The position numbers and the translations under genes are program-made. A stretch of DNA of 64,000 bases, from positions 12,204,292 to 12,268,291 of the forward strand of contig CM056389.1 in NCBI GenBank assembly GCA_029718625.1, written 5' to 3'. The DNA comes from Synaphobranchus kaupii (taxonomy: Eukaryota; Chordata; Actinopteri; Anguilliformes; Synaphobranchidae). Each line of letters opens with the position of its first letter. Positions within the stretch are counted from its first letter, which is position 1. Of this stretch, positions 1 through 9,946 are shown piece by piece. Under the pieces are notes generated by a model, which did not search any database, was not told the origin of the DNA, and was given only the letters and a program-made list of their open reading frames with translations.

Positions 1-660
1 CCAGACCAAACTAATACGATAATTACATAAATTGCTCATGTTAAATAATCAGTTATAACAGACTGACTGGCCGTTTGGGGGCTGTCTTTACGCCCAAGAG
101 ATAAACAGCGTTTTTTTTTTCCCTTTGACCTACAAAACACCCCCGTGCGCTCGTATTTGACGCAGTATTTTTCTTCACCAAGTCAGTCGTCCAATCAGAT
201 CGCTGTTACTATAACCATATTGGAAGAGGAACCCTATTCTCGGATACCCTTAGCAACACGGGGAGCTGCCGCGAGATGCATTTGCACGAGAACAGAAGAA
301 TGCCTCATAACATTTAACATCTCCATCACAGCGTCGGTAGATAAAATGTGCTATGGGTAAATACTGATTAATGCATTAACGGGATTTTCCCGTTCAAAGT
401 AGCAAAGCGGAGAGAGACAGCGGCAGAGAATAGGTTTCAGCACCACCTCGGCGAACAGCGCCACGTGATGTAATTCCGTGCCAAGATTTCACTGCCATAA
501 AGACACGCCCTTCTCACCGCCGTGAGGAACAGTGCACCCCATACTGTCTCGAGCACAATACAACACGCACTTTAAAAACGCCACGGCGGTATAATGAATC
601 ATGACTCAGCACTCCCTGCATTTATACCCAGAATGCCATGCAGAGAAATAGATCGATATA
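1..660. other. Unassigned non-repetitive DNA at left edge
   Basis: No convincing coding region is seen on either strand. The only plus-strand frame (145-360) has no recognisable domain. The stretch is fairly rich in CpG and contains a CSE-like motif at 449-465 on the minus strand, which would fit the upstream region of another protocadherin exon lying further left. No signal peptide or EC1 start is visible between that motif and position 1, so this remains a guess. Confidence 0.4.
449..465 (-). promoter_or_regulatory. Possible CSE-like motif, isolated
   Basis: On the minus strand the core reads GGCGCTGTT, nine of ten positions like the CSE core of the exons in this window. No protocadherin start codon follows within the usual 230-300 bases. 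It may belong to a gene beyond the left edge with a longer leader, or be chance. Confidence 0.25.
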
Positions 661-663
661 ATG

Positions 664-716
664 GAGAGAGAGAGAGAGAGAGAAAGAGAGAAAGAGAGAG
701 GGAAAGAGAGAAAGAG
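664..716. repeat. GA-rich microsatellite
   Basis: Purine-only run of GA and GAAA units, directly visible. The reading frame across it (661-849) is an artefact of the repeat. Confidence 0.9.
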
Positions 717-937
717 ATGTCTTTATAAAAGCAGAAATGAGGAACATGTCATGTCTCCCACACACACAATCCCAGTGCAGATTTCACAGGCCCGGGAACA
801 GCGGATTCATGCTGTCTGTGTGTTTCTGTCGTGTTTGGATTACAGCTGATTACTAATATCACTGTTACTTTAATTAATCTGCTTCACTACACAGCAAAGT
901 GCCCAAACTCCCCTGCGAGTGAACTGAACGTGCTCAG

Positions 938-965
938 TCATCATCATCATCATCATCATCATCAT
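938..965. repeat. (TCA)n microsatellite
   Basis: About nine uninterrupted TCA triplets. Confidence 0.95.
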
Positions 966-1110
966 TGTGTTCATTATAAACAGTGAGCGGCTGACTGGGC
1001 TTCCTCAACACAACCCTGTGTGTGATTTCAGCAGCGCTATAGTCTCTGCGCGAGTCTGCATGTTACCATGGCAACACATCCCACTGCCTGCGAGAGCAGA
1101 GGGCCAAAGC

Positions 1111-1673
1111 GAAAAGAGAGGGAGAGGGGAGGAGAGAGGGGCAGAGAGGAGAGGGGAGGAGAGAGGGAGAGAGGAAAAGAGAGGGGCAGAGAGGAGAGGG
1201 GAGGAGAGAGGGAGAGAGGAAGATAGAGGGGCAGAGAGGAGAGGGGAGGAGAGAGGGAGAGAGGAAGAGAGAGGGGCAGAGAGGAGAGGGGAGGAGAGAG
1301 GGAGAGAGGAAGAGAGGAAGAGAGAGGGGCAGAGAGGAGAGGGGAGGAGAGAGGGAGAGAGGAAGAGAGAGGGGCAGAGAGGAGAGGGGAGGAGAGAGGG
1401 AGAGAGGAAGAGAGAGGGGCAGAGAGGAGAGGGGAGGAGTGAGGGAGAGAGGGAGAGAGGAAGAGAGAGGGGCAGAGAGGAGAGGGGAGGAGAGAGGGAG
1501 AGTGGAAGATAGAGGGGCAGAGAGGAGAGGGGTGGAGAGAGGGAGAGAGGGAGAGAGGAAGAGAGGGGCAGAGAGGAGAGGGGAGGAGAGAGGGAGAGAG
1601 GAAGAGAGAGGGGCAGAGAGGAGAGGGGAGGAGAGAGGGAGAGAGGAAGAGAGAGGGGCAGAGAGGAGAGGGG
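1111..1673. repeat. 45-bp purine minisatellite
   Basis: Roughly twelve units of a 45-base G/A-rich repeat with a single C per unit in the phrase GGGGCAGAGAGG. Because 45 is divisible by three, all frames stay open and give repetitive Arg/Glu/Gly (plus) or Ser/Leu/Pro (minus) translations. These long frames are not genes. The strong purine strand asymmetry over about 560 bases is of the kind that can form triplex DNA. Confidence 0.95.
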
Positions 1674-1860
1674 GAATGAGGAGAGCACATTCCAGTGCAC
1701 ACATATATCACTCACTGTCTATATCTCATCCATAACCCATAAGCTAATAGTGCTGTTGCAAATCAGATAAATTTTCATTCACACACAGCCATCTAAACTA
1801 GCATGGTGATATAACCACAGAGGAGGAAAATCAGCACGATGAGCTCATCTGACTGGAATG

Positions 1861-2056
1861 GGGTCAGACATAGTGCATGATGGGTAATGGGGTCAGACAT
1901 AGTGCATGATGGGTAATGGGGTCAGATAGAGCTGCATGATGGGTATAGGGTCAGAGAGAGGGGATGGTTGGTAATGGGGCAAGAGAGAGGGACATGATCG
2001 GTAATGGAGTCAGATAGAGCTGCATGATGGGTAATGGAGTCAGATAGAGGTACATA
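1861..2056. repeat. Degenerate 29-31 bp tandem repeat
   Basis: Six or seven imperfect units built on GGGTCAGA...TGCATGATGGGTAATG. The first two are nearly identical (29-base period) and later ones diverge. Confidence 0.85.
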
Positions 2057-2160
2057 ACCTGCTGATTGTGAGAGAGATTGTGTTTGGATTACAAACCTGA
2101 TCTTTTGTTTGCATTACCTCCCTCAAACTGGTCAGTGAATGTTTCAGCACTACCATTATA

Positions 2161-3077
2161 CAGATCCTTTCCAAAAAATTAGAATATCATGGAAAAGTTT
2201 TTTTTTTTCCATAATTCCATTCAAAAAGTGAAACTTTCATAGATTATAGATTAATTACACACAAAGTGAAATATTTCTAGCCTTTATTTGTTTCATTTTT
2301 CATAATTTTGGCTTACAGCTCCAGAAAACCCCCGAAACAGTATTTCAAGAAATTAGAATAGTGTGTCGAAAATCAGCATTTACTTCAGTTATTTCAGAGA
2401 ATGAATGGAGTGGCTTGACTCGAGGAATCCGACAGTTGTAGCCCATGTCCCGGATACGTCTGTACGTGGTGGTTTTTGAAGCACTGACTCCAGCCTCAGT
2501 CCACTCCCTCTGCATCTCCGCCAAATTTTGGAATCGTCTTTGCTTGACAATCCGCTGAAGCCTACGGTCATCTCTTTTGCTTGTGCACCTTCTCCTGCCA
2601 CATTTTTCCCTTCCACTAAACTTTCTATTGATATGCTTGGACACTGCACTCTGTGAACAGCCAGCCTCCTGAGCGATGACCTTTTGTGGCTTACCCATCT
2701 TCTGGAGGGTGTCAATGATGGTCTTCTGGCCAATTGTCAAGTCTGCAGTCTTCCCCATACTGAACCAAACTGAGATAAACTTTGCAGGTATTTTGAGTAA
2801 ATTAGATGATAGTGTGACACTCAGTCTAAAACATTAATTCTCTGAAATATCTGAAGTAAATGCTGATTTTCGACACACTATTCTAATTTCTTGAAATACT
2901 GTTTTGGGGGTTTTCTGGAGCTGTAAGCCAAAATTATGAAAAATGAAACAAATAAAGGCTAGACATATTTCACTTTGTGTGTAATGAATCTATAATCTAT
3001 GAAAGTTTCACTTTTTGAATGGAATTATGGGAAAAAAAAACTTTTCCATGATATTCTAATTTTTTGGAAAGGATCTG
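2161..3077. mobile_element. Tc1-like DNA transposon, long inverted repeats, internally deleted
   Basis: The element is bounded by TA dinucleotides at 2159-2160 and 3078-3079, the target duplication of the Tc1/mariner superfamily. Its ends begin CAGATCCTTTCC and finish in the reverse complement. The terminal inverted repeats are long, about 240 bases (2161-2403 and 2837-3077), with few mismatches. The 917-base element keeps only the N-terminal part of the transposase (2345-2758, minus strand). It is non-autonomous, and the good match between its arms suggests it is not very old. Confidence 0.9.
2345..2758 (-). pseudogene. Tc1 transposase, N-terminal fragment
   Basis: The 137-residue frame starts MGKTADLTIGQKT and contains the paired-like helix-turn-helix DNA-binding region (about residues 8-50, with a CSQSAVSKHI recognition-helix segment) and a second basic helix region (about 55-110). 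Full-length Tc1 transposases are around 340 residues. Here the reading frame runs from about residue 118 directly into the inverted repeat, so the whole DDE catalytic domain is missing. The fragment could still bind transposon ends but cannot catalyse transposition. Confidence 0.9.
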
Positions 3078-3135
3078 TATATACCAAAACCCCTCAACAC
3101 TCAGCACTACCATTATATATACCAAAACCCCTGAC

Positions 3136-4309
3136 CTTAGAATTATATCCCCTCAACACTATACATTATATACACTTAGAATTATATCTCCTTAACACTA
3201 CACATTATATGCACTTAGAATTATATCCCCTCAACACTACACATTATATACACTTAGAATTATATCTCCTTAACACTACACATTATATGCACTTAGAATT
3301 ATATCCCCTCAACACAATACATTATATACACTTATAATTATATCCCTTCAACCCTATACATTATATACACTTAGAATTATATCCCTTCAACCCTATACAT
3401 TATATACACTTAGAATTATATCCCCTCAACACTATACATTATATACACTTATAATTATATCTCCTTAACACTATACATTATATACACTTAGAATTATATC
3501 TCCTTAACACTATACATTATATACACTTAGAATTATACCCCCTCAACACTATACATTATATACACTTAGAATTATATCTCCTCAACACTATACATTGTAT
3601 ACACTTAGAATTATATCTCCTCAACACTATACATTGTATACACTTAGAATTATATCCCCTCAACACTATACATTATATACACTTATAATTATATCTCCTT
3701 AACACTACACATTATATGCACTTAGAATTATATCCCCTCAACACTACACATTATATACACTTATAATTATATCTCCTTAACACTACACATTATATGCACT
3801 TAGAATTATATCCCCTCAACACAATACATTATATACACTTAGAATTATATCTCCTCAACACTACACATTATATACACTTAGAATTATATCCCCTCAACAC
3901 TATACATTATATACACTTAGAATTATATCTCCTTAACACTACACATTATATGCACTTAGAATTATATCCCCTCAACACTACACATTATATACACTTAGAA
4001 TTATATCTCCTTAACACAATACATTATATACACTTAAAATTATATCCCCTCAACACTATACATTATATACACTTAGAATTATATCCCCTCAACACTATAC
4101 ATTATATACACTTAGAATTATATCTCCTTAACACTATACATTATATACACTTAGAATTATATCTCCTTAACACTATACATTATATACACTTAGAATTATA
4201 TCCCCTCAACACTATACATTATATACACTTAGAATTATATCTCCTCAACACTATACATTGTATACACTTAGAATTATATCTCCTCAACACTATACATTGT
4301 ATACACTTA
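3136..4309. repeat. 39-bp AT-rich minisatellite, about 30 units
   Basis: Tandem units of 39 bases built on CTTAGAATTATATC...CAACACTA...CATTATATACA. Two unit variants (CCCCTC versus CTCCTT, and ATATAC versus ATATGC) partly alternate, giving a higher-order 78-base pattern. Unit length divisible by three keeps frames open (translated period LNTIHYIHLELYP), so the frames at 2999-3337 and 3794-4348 are artefacts. Constant unit length without unique spacers rules out a CRISPR array. Confidence 0.95.
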
Positions 4310-5603
4310 CTCTTACATACTCTCCCATGTAAAGCTTACATGCAATAAAGGCTGCAACAATGGTAAAAAAATGACTTAGAATTATGAGGGAAGATATGTA
4401 ATGCCCGTAAATATAGTATGAATTATCGACCCACCCCCTCGCTACTTCAAACAGTAGCAATGGTTTATCTCATGGTCACGACAAGTTTGAGTTTATAAAA
4501 GCACAAATGGGATGTAGTCAACAATTAGAGGTGATTGCTCAAGCCGATAATACTATGGACTTCAATTCCCATAACCCAGTGTTTTGTGTAACGTTATGGA
4601 TATGTTGTAATCAGGTTGGTTGTAATGGAGAAGTCAGACCGCAAAAAAAGACGAGAAACTTCAGTATGAAATCGAGTTGCTTGTTACGGGGGTAGAGCAG
4701 ATGGTTTGTTTGGTGCATAGGCGGCCTTTGCTACATTTCATTCGTTTCACCTGAAACAGTCCTCTCAACTGAAAATCAAATCAAAATCCCTACAGTGAAT
4801 AAAAGAACCGCCGGCCCAGAAGTTTCCCCATTCAGGTAGACTACTGTAGGCGCTGTTCCTAACTTAAACTATTTCAGTGATGACACTATCTTTAACTACT
4901 CCTTATTTTTCTACAGTCTATGCCTTATATATACGTAAAAAAGTACATGTTTTTTTCATAACAACAAGAAATGTATTAAAGCCGCGAGTGCGATAACGTT
5001 AGGTAGCACTGTGGAAATGTCGAAGTTGCTGGACAATTTAATAGAGAATCTTTTCAGGGTTCATCAGAAAATGGATGAAAAACACCTAATTAAGAAAAAT
5101 TAACAGCTTGTTAAAATTCTGGGATTGCAACTGTGGTTGGAACAAAAACCAGCATACACAGGGGGCCCCCAGAACCGAGTTTAAAATGTTATAAACTTAT
5201 CTTATCCACCAATGTACTACCATGGCTTTAGATTTATAAGAAAGCATCTCAAATCTCGCGTAGTGTTTTAAAAAAAAAAAAAAAAAAAAACTTCTCCAAA
5301 ATGTTCATAAATAAAACATTTTATTTAGAAAATGCCCTGTGTGAGGTTGTGTAGAAATGCAGGAATTAGTTTTAAAAGGCTCCATTATTTATGGGGGACA
5401 AGGACACCCCGCTACTTCGTCCCCCCCTTGTGCCCCACCAACATCTCTTCATGTTCCCCAATCAAAGCAGTCTGGAAACGGCCCTGATCACAGCAATTGG
5501 TTATTTTTGACAGAAATCAGATTGCTTGTATTTGAGCTCCATGTGTAACAAACAATGTTGGGGGTGTAGGAGACACAATGCACTAGGCTACATGCCCAAG
5601 TGT
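4310..5603. other. Gene-free stretch with simple repeats
   Basis: No supported gene. It holds a poly(A) run at 5270-5290 and a phrase near 5130-5180 (AACAAAAACCAGCATACAC) that looks like part of a dispersed fish transposon, possibly hAT-like. The short frames at 4507-4695 and 5357-5548 lack recognisable features. Confidence 0.5.
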
Positions 5604-5680
5604 GACTATTGGACTCAGACCCTCAACCAATGCACATTGCTTTGCTCACGGGAATGGTTGAGGGCCTAGGTCCAATAGTC
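5604..5680. repeat. Imperfect hairpin
   Basis: Arms 5604-5630 and 5655-5680 are reverse complements with a few mismatches (ACTATTGG...CTCAACCA and TGGTTGAG...CCAATAGT), with a loop of about 24 bases. It may be the core of a decayed MITE. Confidence 0.75.
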
Positions 5681-5860
5681 ATGGTTCGCTACTGTTGGAT
5701 GGTATATTATTAGTGTCCCCCTCCATTATCATCACAAAGAAAATGCACTGTTTGTGGCCCTCAATGTTCAAATGAAACCTACGCCCCTCGACCCTCACAT
5801 CCACTGTATCCCCTCTCTATTTCCCTGATGGATCACTCACATGCAGACTGCTATAATACT

Positions 5861-6195
5861 GTGTGATATATACAGAGATAGAGGAGAGGAGTGTGTGATA
5901 TACAGAGATAGAGGAGAGGAGTGTGTGATATATACAGAGATAGAGGAGAGGAGTGTGTGATATATACAGAGATAGAGGAGAGGAGTGTGTGATATATACA
6001 GAGATAGAGGAGAGGAGTGTGATGTATACAGAGATAGAGGAGAGGAGTGTGATGTATACAGAGATAGAGGAGAGGAGTGTGTGATATATACAGAGATAGA
6101 GGAGAGGAGTGTGTGATATATACAGAGATAGAGGAGAGGAGTGTGTGATATATACAGAGATAGAGGAGAGGAGTGTGTGATATATACAGAGATAG
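5861..6195. repeat. 33-bp minisatellite beside exon 1 splice donor
   Basis: About ten units of GTGTGTGATATATACAGAGA plus TAGAGGAGAGGAG, mostly 33 bases with some shorter variants. It lies about 120 bases downstream (in gene sense) of the exon 1 donor, inside the intron that exon 1 transcripts must remove. The Ser/Leu/Tyr-rich minus-strand frames over it are artefacts. Confidence 0.95.
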
Positions 6196-6314
6196 GTCTT
6201 GTGCCCAATATAAGCACTGCAGTGCAATACATCGCTGTGCAGGCCTATCACTGCCCAGTATCAGTGTTACAGCGATACATTTTTTAGCAATTTTCATTAG
6301 GAAGGAGGTCTCAC

Positions 6315-8744
6315 CTCCGCGCGCAGATCTGGCGCCTCTGTCTCCTTCTCCGTCCGCAGATTCGCAACGTCACTCAGGTCCACATTTAGCGCCGTCTGGC
6401 TGCAAGGTCTAAAGACCTTAACGTCGCTCTTTCTCGAGTCAGTAGTTCTGCAAACCTCGTAATTATACACCTGCTGTAGAGTTCCGGTGCCACCAACGTC
6501 TGCGTAAAGCGGTGGATAGTACGGAATGACTGGCAAATTCGCATTTGATTTATAAAATAGCCTCGTCTGTCTCCATCTGTAGACTTTTACTGAAATAATC
6601 GCAATGATGGAGACGACAAAAAGAACTGAGACGACAGCTAAGGCTAAAACTAAATAAAAAGTCAGGTTGTCATTGTAATCCTTATCGTGCGTAAAGTCAG
6701 CGAATTCCGAGAGCACTTCCGGGAAGCTGTCGGCCACCGCCACGTTAACATTGACTGTAGCTGAGCGAGAGGGCTGCCCGTTGTCCTCCACTACAACAGT
6801 AAGTCTTTGTTTCACAGCATCTTTATCAGTGACCTGGCGTACAGTTCTTATTTCTCCATTCTGCAAGCCCACTTCAAACAGCGCCCTGTCCGTCGTTTTC
6901 AGTAGTTTATATGAGAGCCAGGCATTCTGTCCAGAGTCCACATCAACAGCGACCACTTTGGTGACAAGATAGCCAACATCTGCTGAACGAGGCACCATTT
7001 CAGCCACCAGAGAGACGCCAGTCTGTACTGGGTACAGGATCTGAGGCGCGTTGTCGTTCTGGTCTTTAACGGAAATAGTCAGAGTCACGTTACTGCTTAG
7101 TGGTGGAGAGCCTCCATCTTGCGCTTTGACATGAACTCTGAATTCTTTAACTTGCTCATAATCGAAAGAGCGCACAGCATGGATTACACCGCTTTCAGAA
7201 TTCACCGAAATATATGAAAATGCTGAAAGTCCGCTAATCGGTTCATCCTCAAGAAAATAAGAGACGTGTGCATTGTTCCCAAAATCTTTGTCCTTAGCTT
7301 TTATGGAAAATATCGCAACGCCAGGTGCGTTATTCTCCATTACATACGCAGTGTATGACTGCTTTTCAAAAACAGGCGCATTATCATTGACATCCGAGAT
7401 TCTTATAGTCACATTTTTATTTGAAGAATGTGACGGAGATCCTTCGTCTGCCGCTGTAATTGTAATATTATATTCAGAGGCCTTTTCCCGATCCAAAATC
7501 TGATCTGTGACCAAACTGTAAAAATTAGGAGACGACGACTTGATTCTAAAAGGTATGTCATTATTAATGGAAAATCGAACACGACCGTTTTCCCCCGAGT
7601 CTAAATCCTTAATATTCAACATGGCAATGACAGTATCAGGCGTGGAATTCTCAGGTATCGGATTGGAAAATGACATTAACGTGATAATCGGCGCGTTATC
7701 ATTTACATCGATAACTTCAATTAAAACTTTACAAGCATCGGTTAATCCTCCCTGATCTAATGCCTCGATGTTAAATTCGTATTGTTTTGCTTGCTCGAAA
7801 TCTAAGTGGCCACTTACTGTGATCACTCCAGTGTTGGGGTTTATACGGAATAGATCCGAAACGCTGTCGGTGGTTCGAGGAATAGAGTAGGACACCTCTG
7901 CATTTGTGCCTTTGTCTGCATCGGTTGCGCGCACAGTCACAACCTCTGTACCCTGCGATACATTTTCCAGCAGAAAGGCTTTATATACCGCCTCACTGAA
8001 TACAGGGGGGTTGTCATTTGCGTCAAGAACATTTACGGTTATTTTTACAGTGCCCGTTTTTTCAGGGTTTCCACCATCTACAGCTGTCAACGTTAAAGAA
8101 AGCTCCTCTTGCTGTTCTCTGTCGAGCACAGTCTGAAGGATCATTTCTACATATCTTCCTCCGTCAGAGCGGGTCTGTTGTTTTAACACAAAATGGTCCG
8201 TAGGGGCTATTTTATACATTTGAAGGGTATTTTGTCCAACGTCGGGATCTTTGGCACTTTCTAAAAGGAACCGAGCTCCCGGGGCAGCGGATTCGCTCAT
8301 CTGTAATTTGACTTCCGTTGTCGCAAAAGAAGGAGCATTGTCATTGATGTCTAAAATCTCTACAACCACGCGGTGCAGTTCCATTGGGTTTTCCAGAATA
8401 ATCTGGAAATGTAAAGAACACGGAGATATCTGAGCGCACAACTCCTCTCTATCAATCCTCTCCTTCACCACCAGTGTCCCTTTATCAGAATTCAGACCGA
8501 TGTACTCACGACTGTCTTCCGTAAAAATGCGGGCTCGTCCCGACTGCAGTCTTTTTGCATCCAGACCCAGGTCGTGTACGATATTCCCCACAAACGAGCC
8601 CTTCACCATCTCCTCGGGAACAGAATAGCGGACCTGCCCGCGCGCCACCTCCGCGGCGCAGACGCACAGGAGGAGAAGCTGCGGTTTCCACCTCCACAGC
8701 CGAGAGGCGCGTGCAGGAGCGCAGAGAAACCAAATGAGAAGCAT
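6315..8744 (-). CDS. pcdhg: Protocadherin gamma-type variable exon 1 (divergent tail)
   Basis: This 810-residue single-exon frame is the most 3' member of the array. Residues 1-36 form a signal peptide, EC1 begins QVRYSVPEEM, six cadherin repeats follow with DxNDN linkers (DINDNAP, DANDNPP, DVNDNAP, DVNDNAP, DQNDNAP), and a membrane span lies near residues 690-720. EC1 has the protocadherin CX5C loop (CAQISPC). The tail begins like the others (NLPVIPYYPP, YNYEVCRTTDSRKSD) but then differs (KVFRPCSQTALNVD...), making it a third tail type. EC6 is nearly identical to the other exons although EC1-EC5 and the tail are divergent. The donor is GAG|GTGAGA at 6315/6314; reading on gives five intronic codons and a stop. 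It acts as a neuronal surface homophilic adhesion molecule. It resembles gamma-A more than C-type isoforms, but the exact paralog cannot be assigned. Confidence 0.94.
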
Positions 8745-8975
8745 ACTATGTGTCGTGCGTGAAAAATACTAATAAAAACCAAACTGAACGCCTCTGGATG
8801 ATTAAATTACATTCACAGAAAAATAACGAGAAGATCCCTGTCTATCACTAAATCAACCGGTACCGTGAGGTCAGAGAAAGCATCGAAGCAGAAATGGAGG
8901 CGAGCATCTCTTTTCTTCTTTCTGATAAAGAAACAGTATTTAGGGAGTCACAATAGCTGCGTATCATTGCTACAT

Positions 8976-8992
8976 TGATCAACAGCGGCACC
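8976..8992 (-). promoter_or_regulatory. CSE promoter motif of exon 1
   Basis: The gene strand reads GGTGCCGCTGTTGATCA, 232 bases upstream of the start codon. Exons 1 and 2 share the GTGCCGCTGT variant, whereas all others have GTGTCGCTGT. CSEs in protocadherin clusters are bound by CTCF and needed for promoter choice; binding here is inferred. Confidence 0.8.
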
Positions 8993-9710
8993 TATAGCTC
9001 AAAGGAGATACTTCACCGGGTTTTACACAAAATAATTCTCAATGACTCGCTCAAGCACGAGCGCCACACCTCTGCAAAACACAACTACGTAGTTGTGATA
9101 CAATTATGACGTATTTAAACCTGTTAATCTCAGATTCCATAACAGCATAGATACGGCTCCAACACGACGTATACTCCACGTAATAGCATATATTGACCAA
9201 AGAAAACTGCGACATGCCTCGCTGAAAATTAAAGCTGTGCTGTGATAAGGCATAGAACCAAAACGACCAGCTCTAATAGTAAAAAAAAGTTAGTGAAATA
9301 AGAGAGAGAGGGAAACAGCCATTTAAAAAGGAAAATGTGGAAAGCGCGTGGAATACTGAGACAAGGCATTAATGTCTAAGCAATAAAATAGGTGACACAT
9401 ATTACGGCATTTCTGAATTCAGCAGAGACGCTCCGAGAACTCTACTAAAACAACAAGACGGTTCGATTATACGGAATTCACGAGCTGAGTACATAGAATA
9501 AGATGGACGAAAAAACAGCATATAAATACGTCTCACCATATAAATGAATACACAATCCCTTCGTACAAAAAATTGCAATTAATATGAAAATAAAGTTATA
9601 GCTGAAACACGGGAGAACTGTTCACAAATTGGGGGGTCACAGTTTTGTTCGCCACGATTCAGTGCCAAGACGATCAAACAAACTGCAAATAGGCTCTCTG
9701 GTTATTTGTT
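8993..9710. other. Intergenic DNA between exons 1 and 2
   Basis: About 700 bases without a supported gene or recognised repeat, apart from short purine runs near 9300. It is not obviously a copy of the longer intergenic blocks elsewhere in the array. Confidence 0.5.
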
Positions 9711-9728
9711 GCCAGAGTGTCGCTGTCC
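9711..9728 (+). promoter_or_regulatory. Inverted CSE-like motif 3' of exon 2
   Basis: GCCAGAGTGTCGCTGTCC on the plus strand, 219 bases beyond the donor of exon 2. It contains the same core GTGTCGCTGT as the family I and II promoter CSEs but points the opposite way. It is followed by a conserved GC-rich segment (GCGGAGACACGTGATGAGCG). It is shared by all tail-A exons. Confidence 0.6.
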
Positions 9729-9946
9729 GTGTGAGAGGTTCTGAAATCAGCGGAGACACGTGATGAGCGCGGAGCTTGTTTAAACAGGGATAGACGGCTG
9801 GCTCAATTGCATGGAATTCGGATGAATACAAAGACGAAGATGAGCGAGAAACGACCATATGAATACATCTCAATCGCACAACCATCTCGTCAAAAGAAAT
9901 ACAGAATATGTCCTGAATCACAGAAGAAATGTTACCATAATCTCAC

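Noticed and set aside
449..465. Evidence for a fourteenth variable exon at the left edge
   Set aside because: Only a CSE-like core is seen; no signal peptide or EC1 sequence follows before position 1.
967..1735. Several long frames on both strands rich in Arg/Glu/Gly or Ser/Leu/Pro
   Set aside because: They are translations of the 45-bp minisatellite, whose length divisible by three keeps all frames open.
3136..4309. CRISPR-like regular repeat
   Set aside because: Units are contiguous with no unique spacers, and the context is vertebrate.
2999..4348. Frames encoding LNTIHYIHLELYP repeats
   Set aside because: Products of the 39-bp minisatellite; no start context or non-repeat domain.
5817..6297. 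Three overlapping minus-strand frames rich in Ser, Leu and Tyr
   Set aside because: Products of the 33-bp minisatellite.
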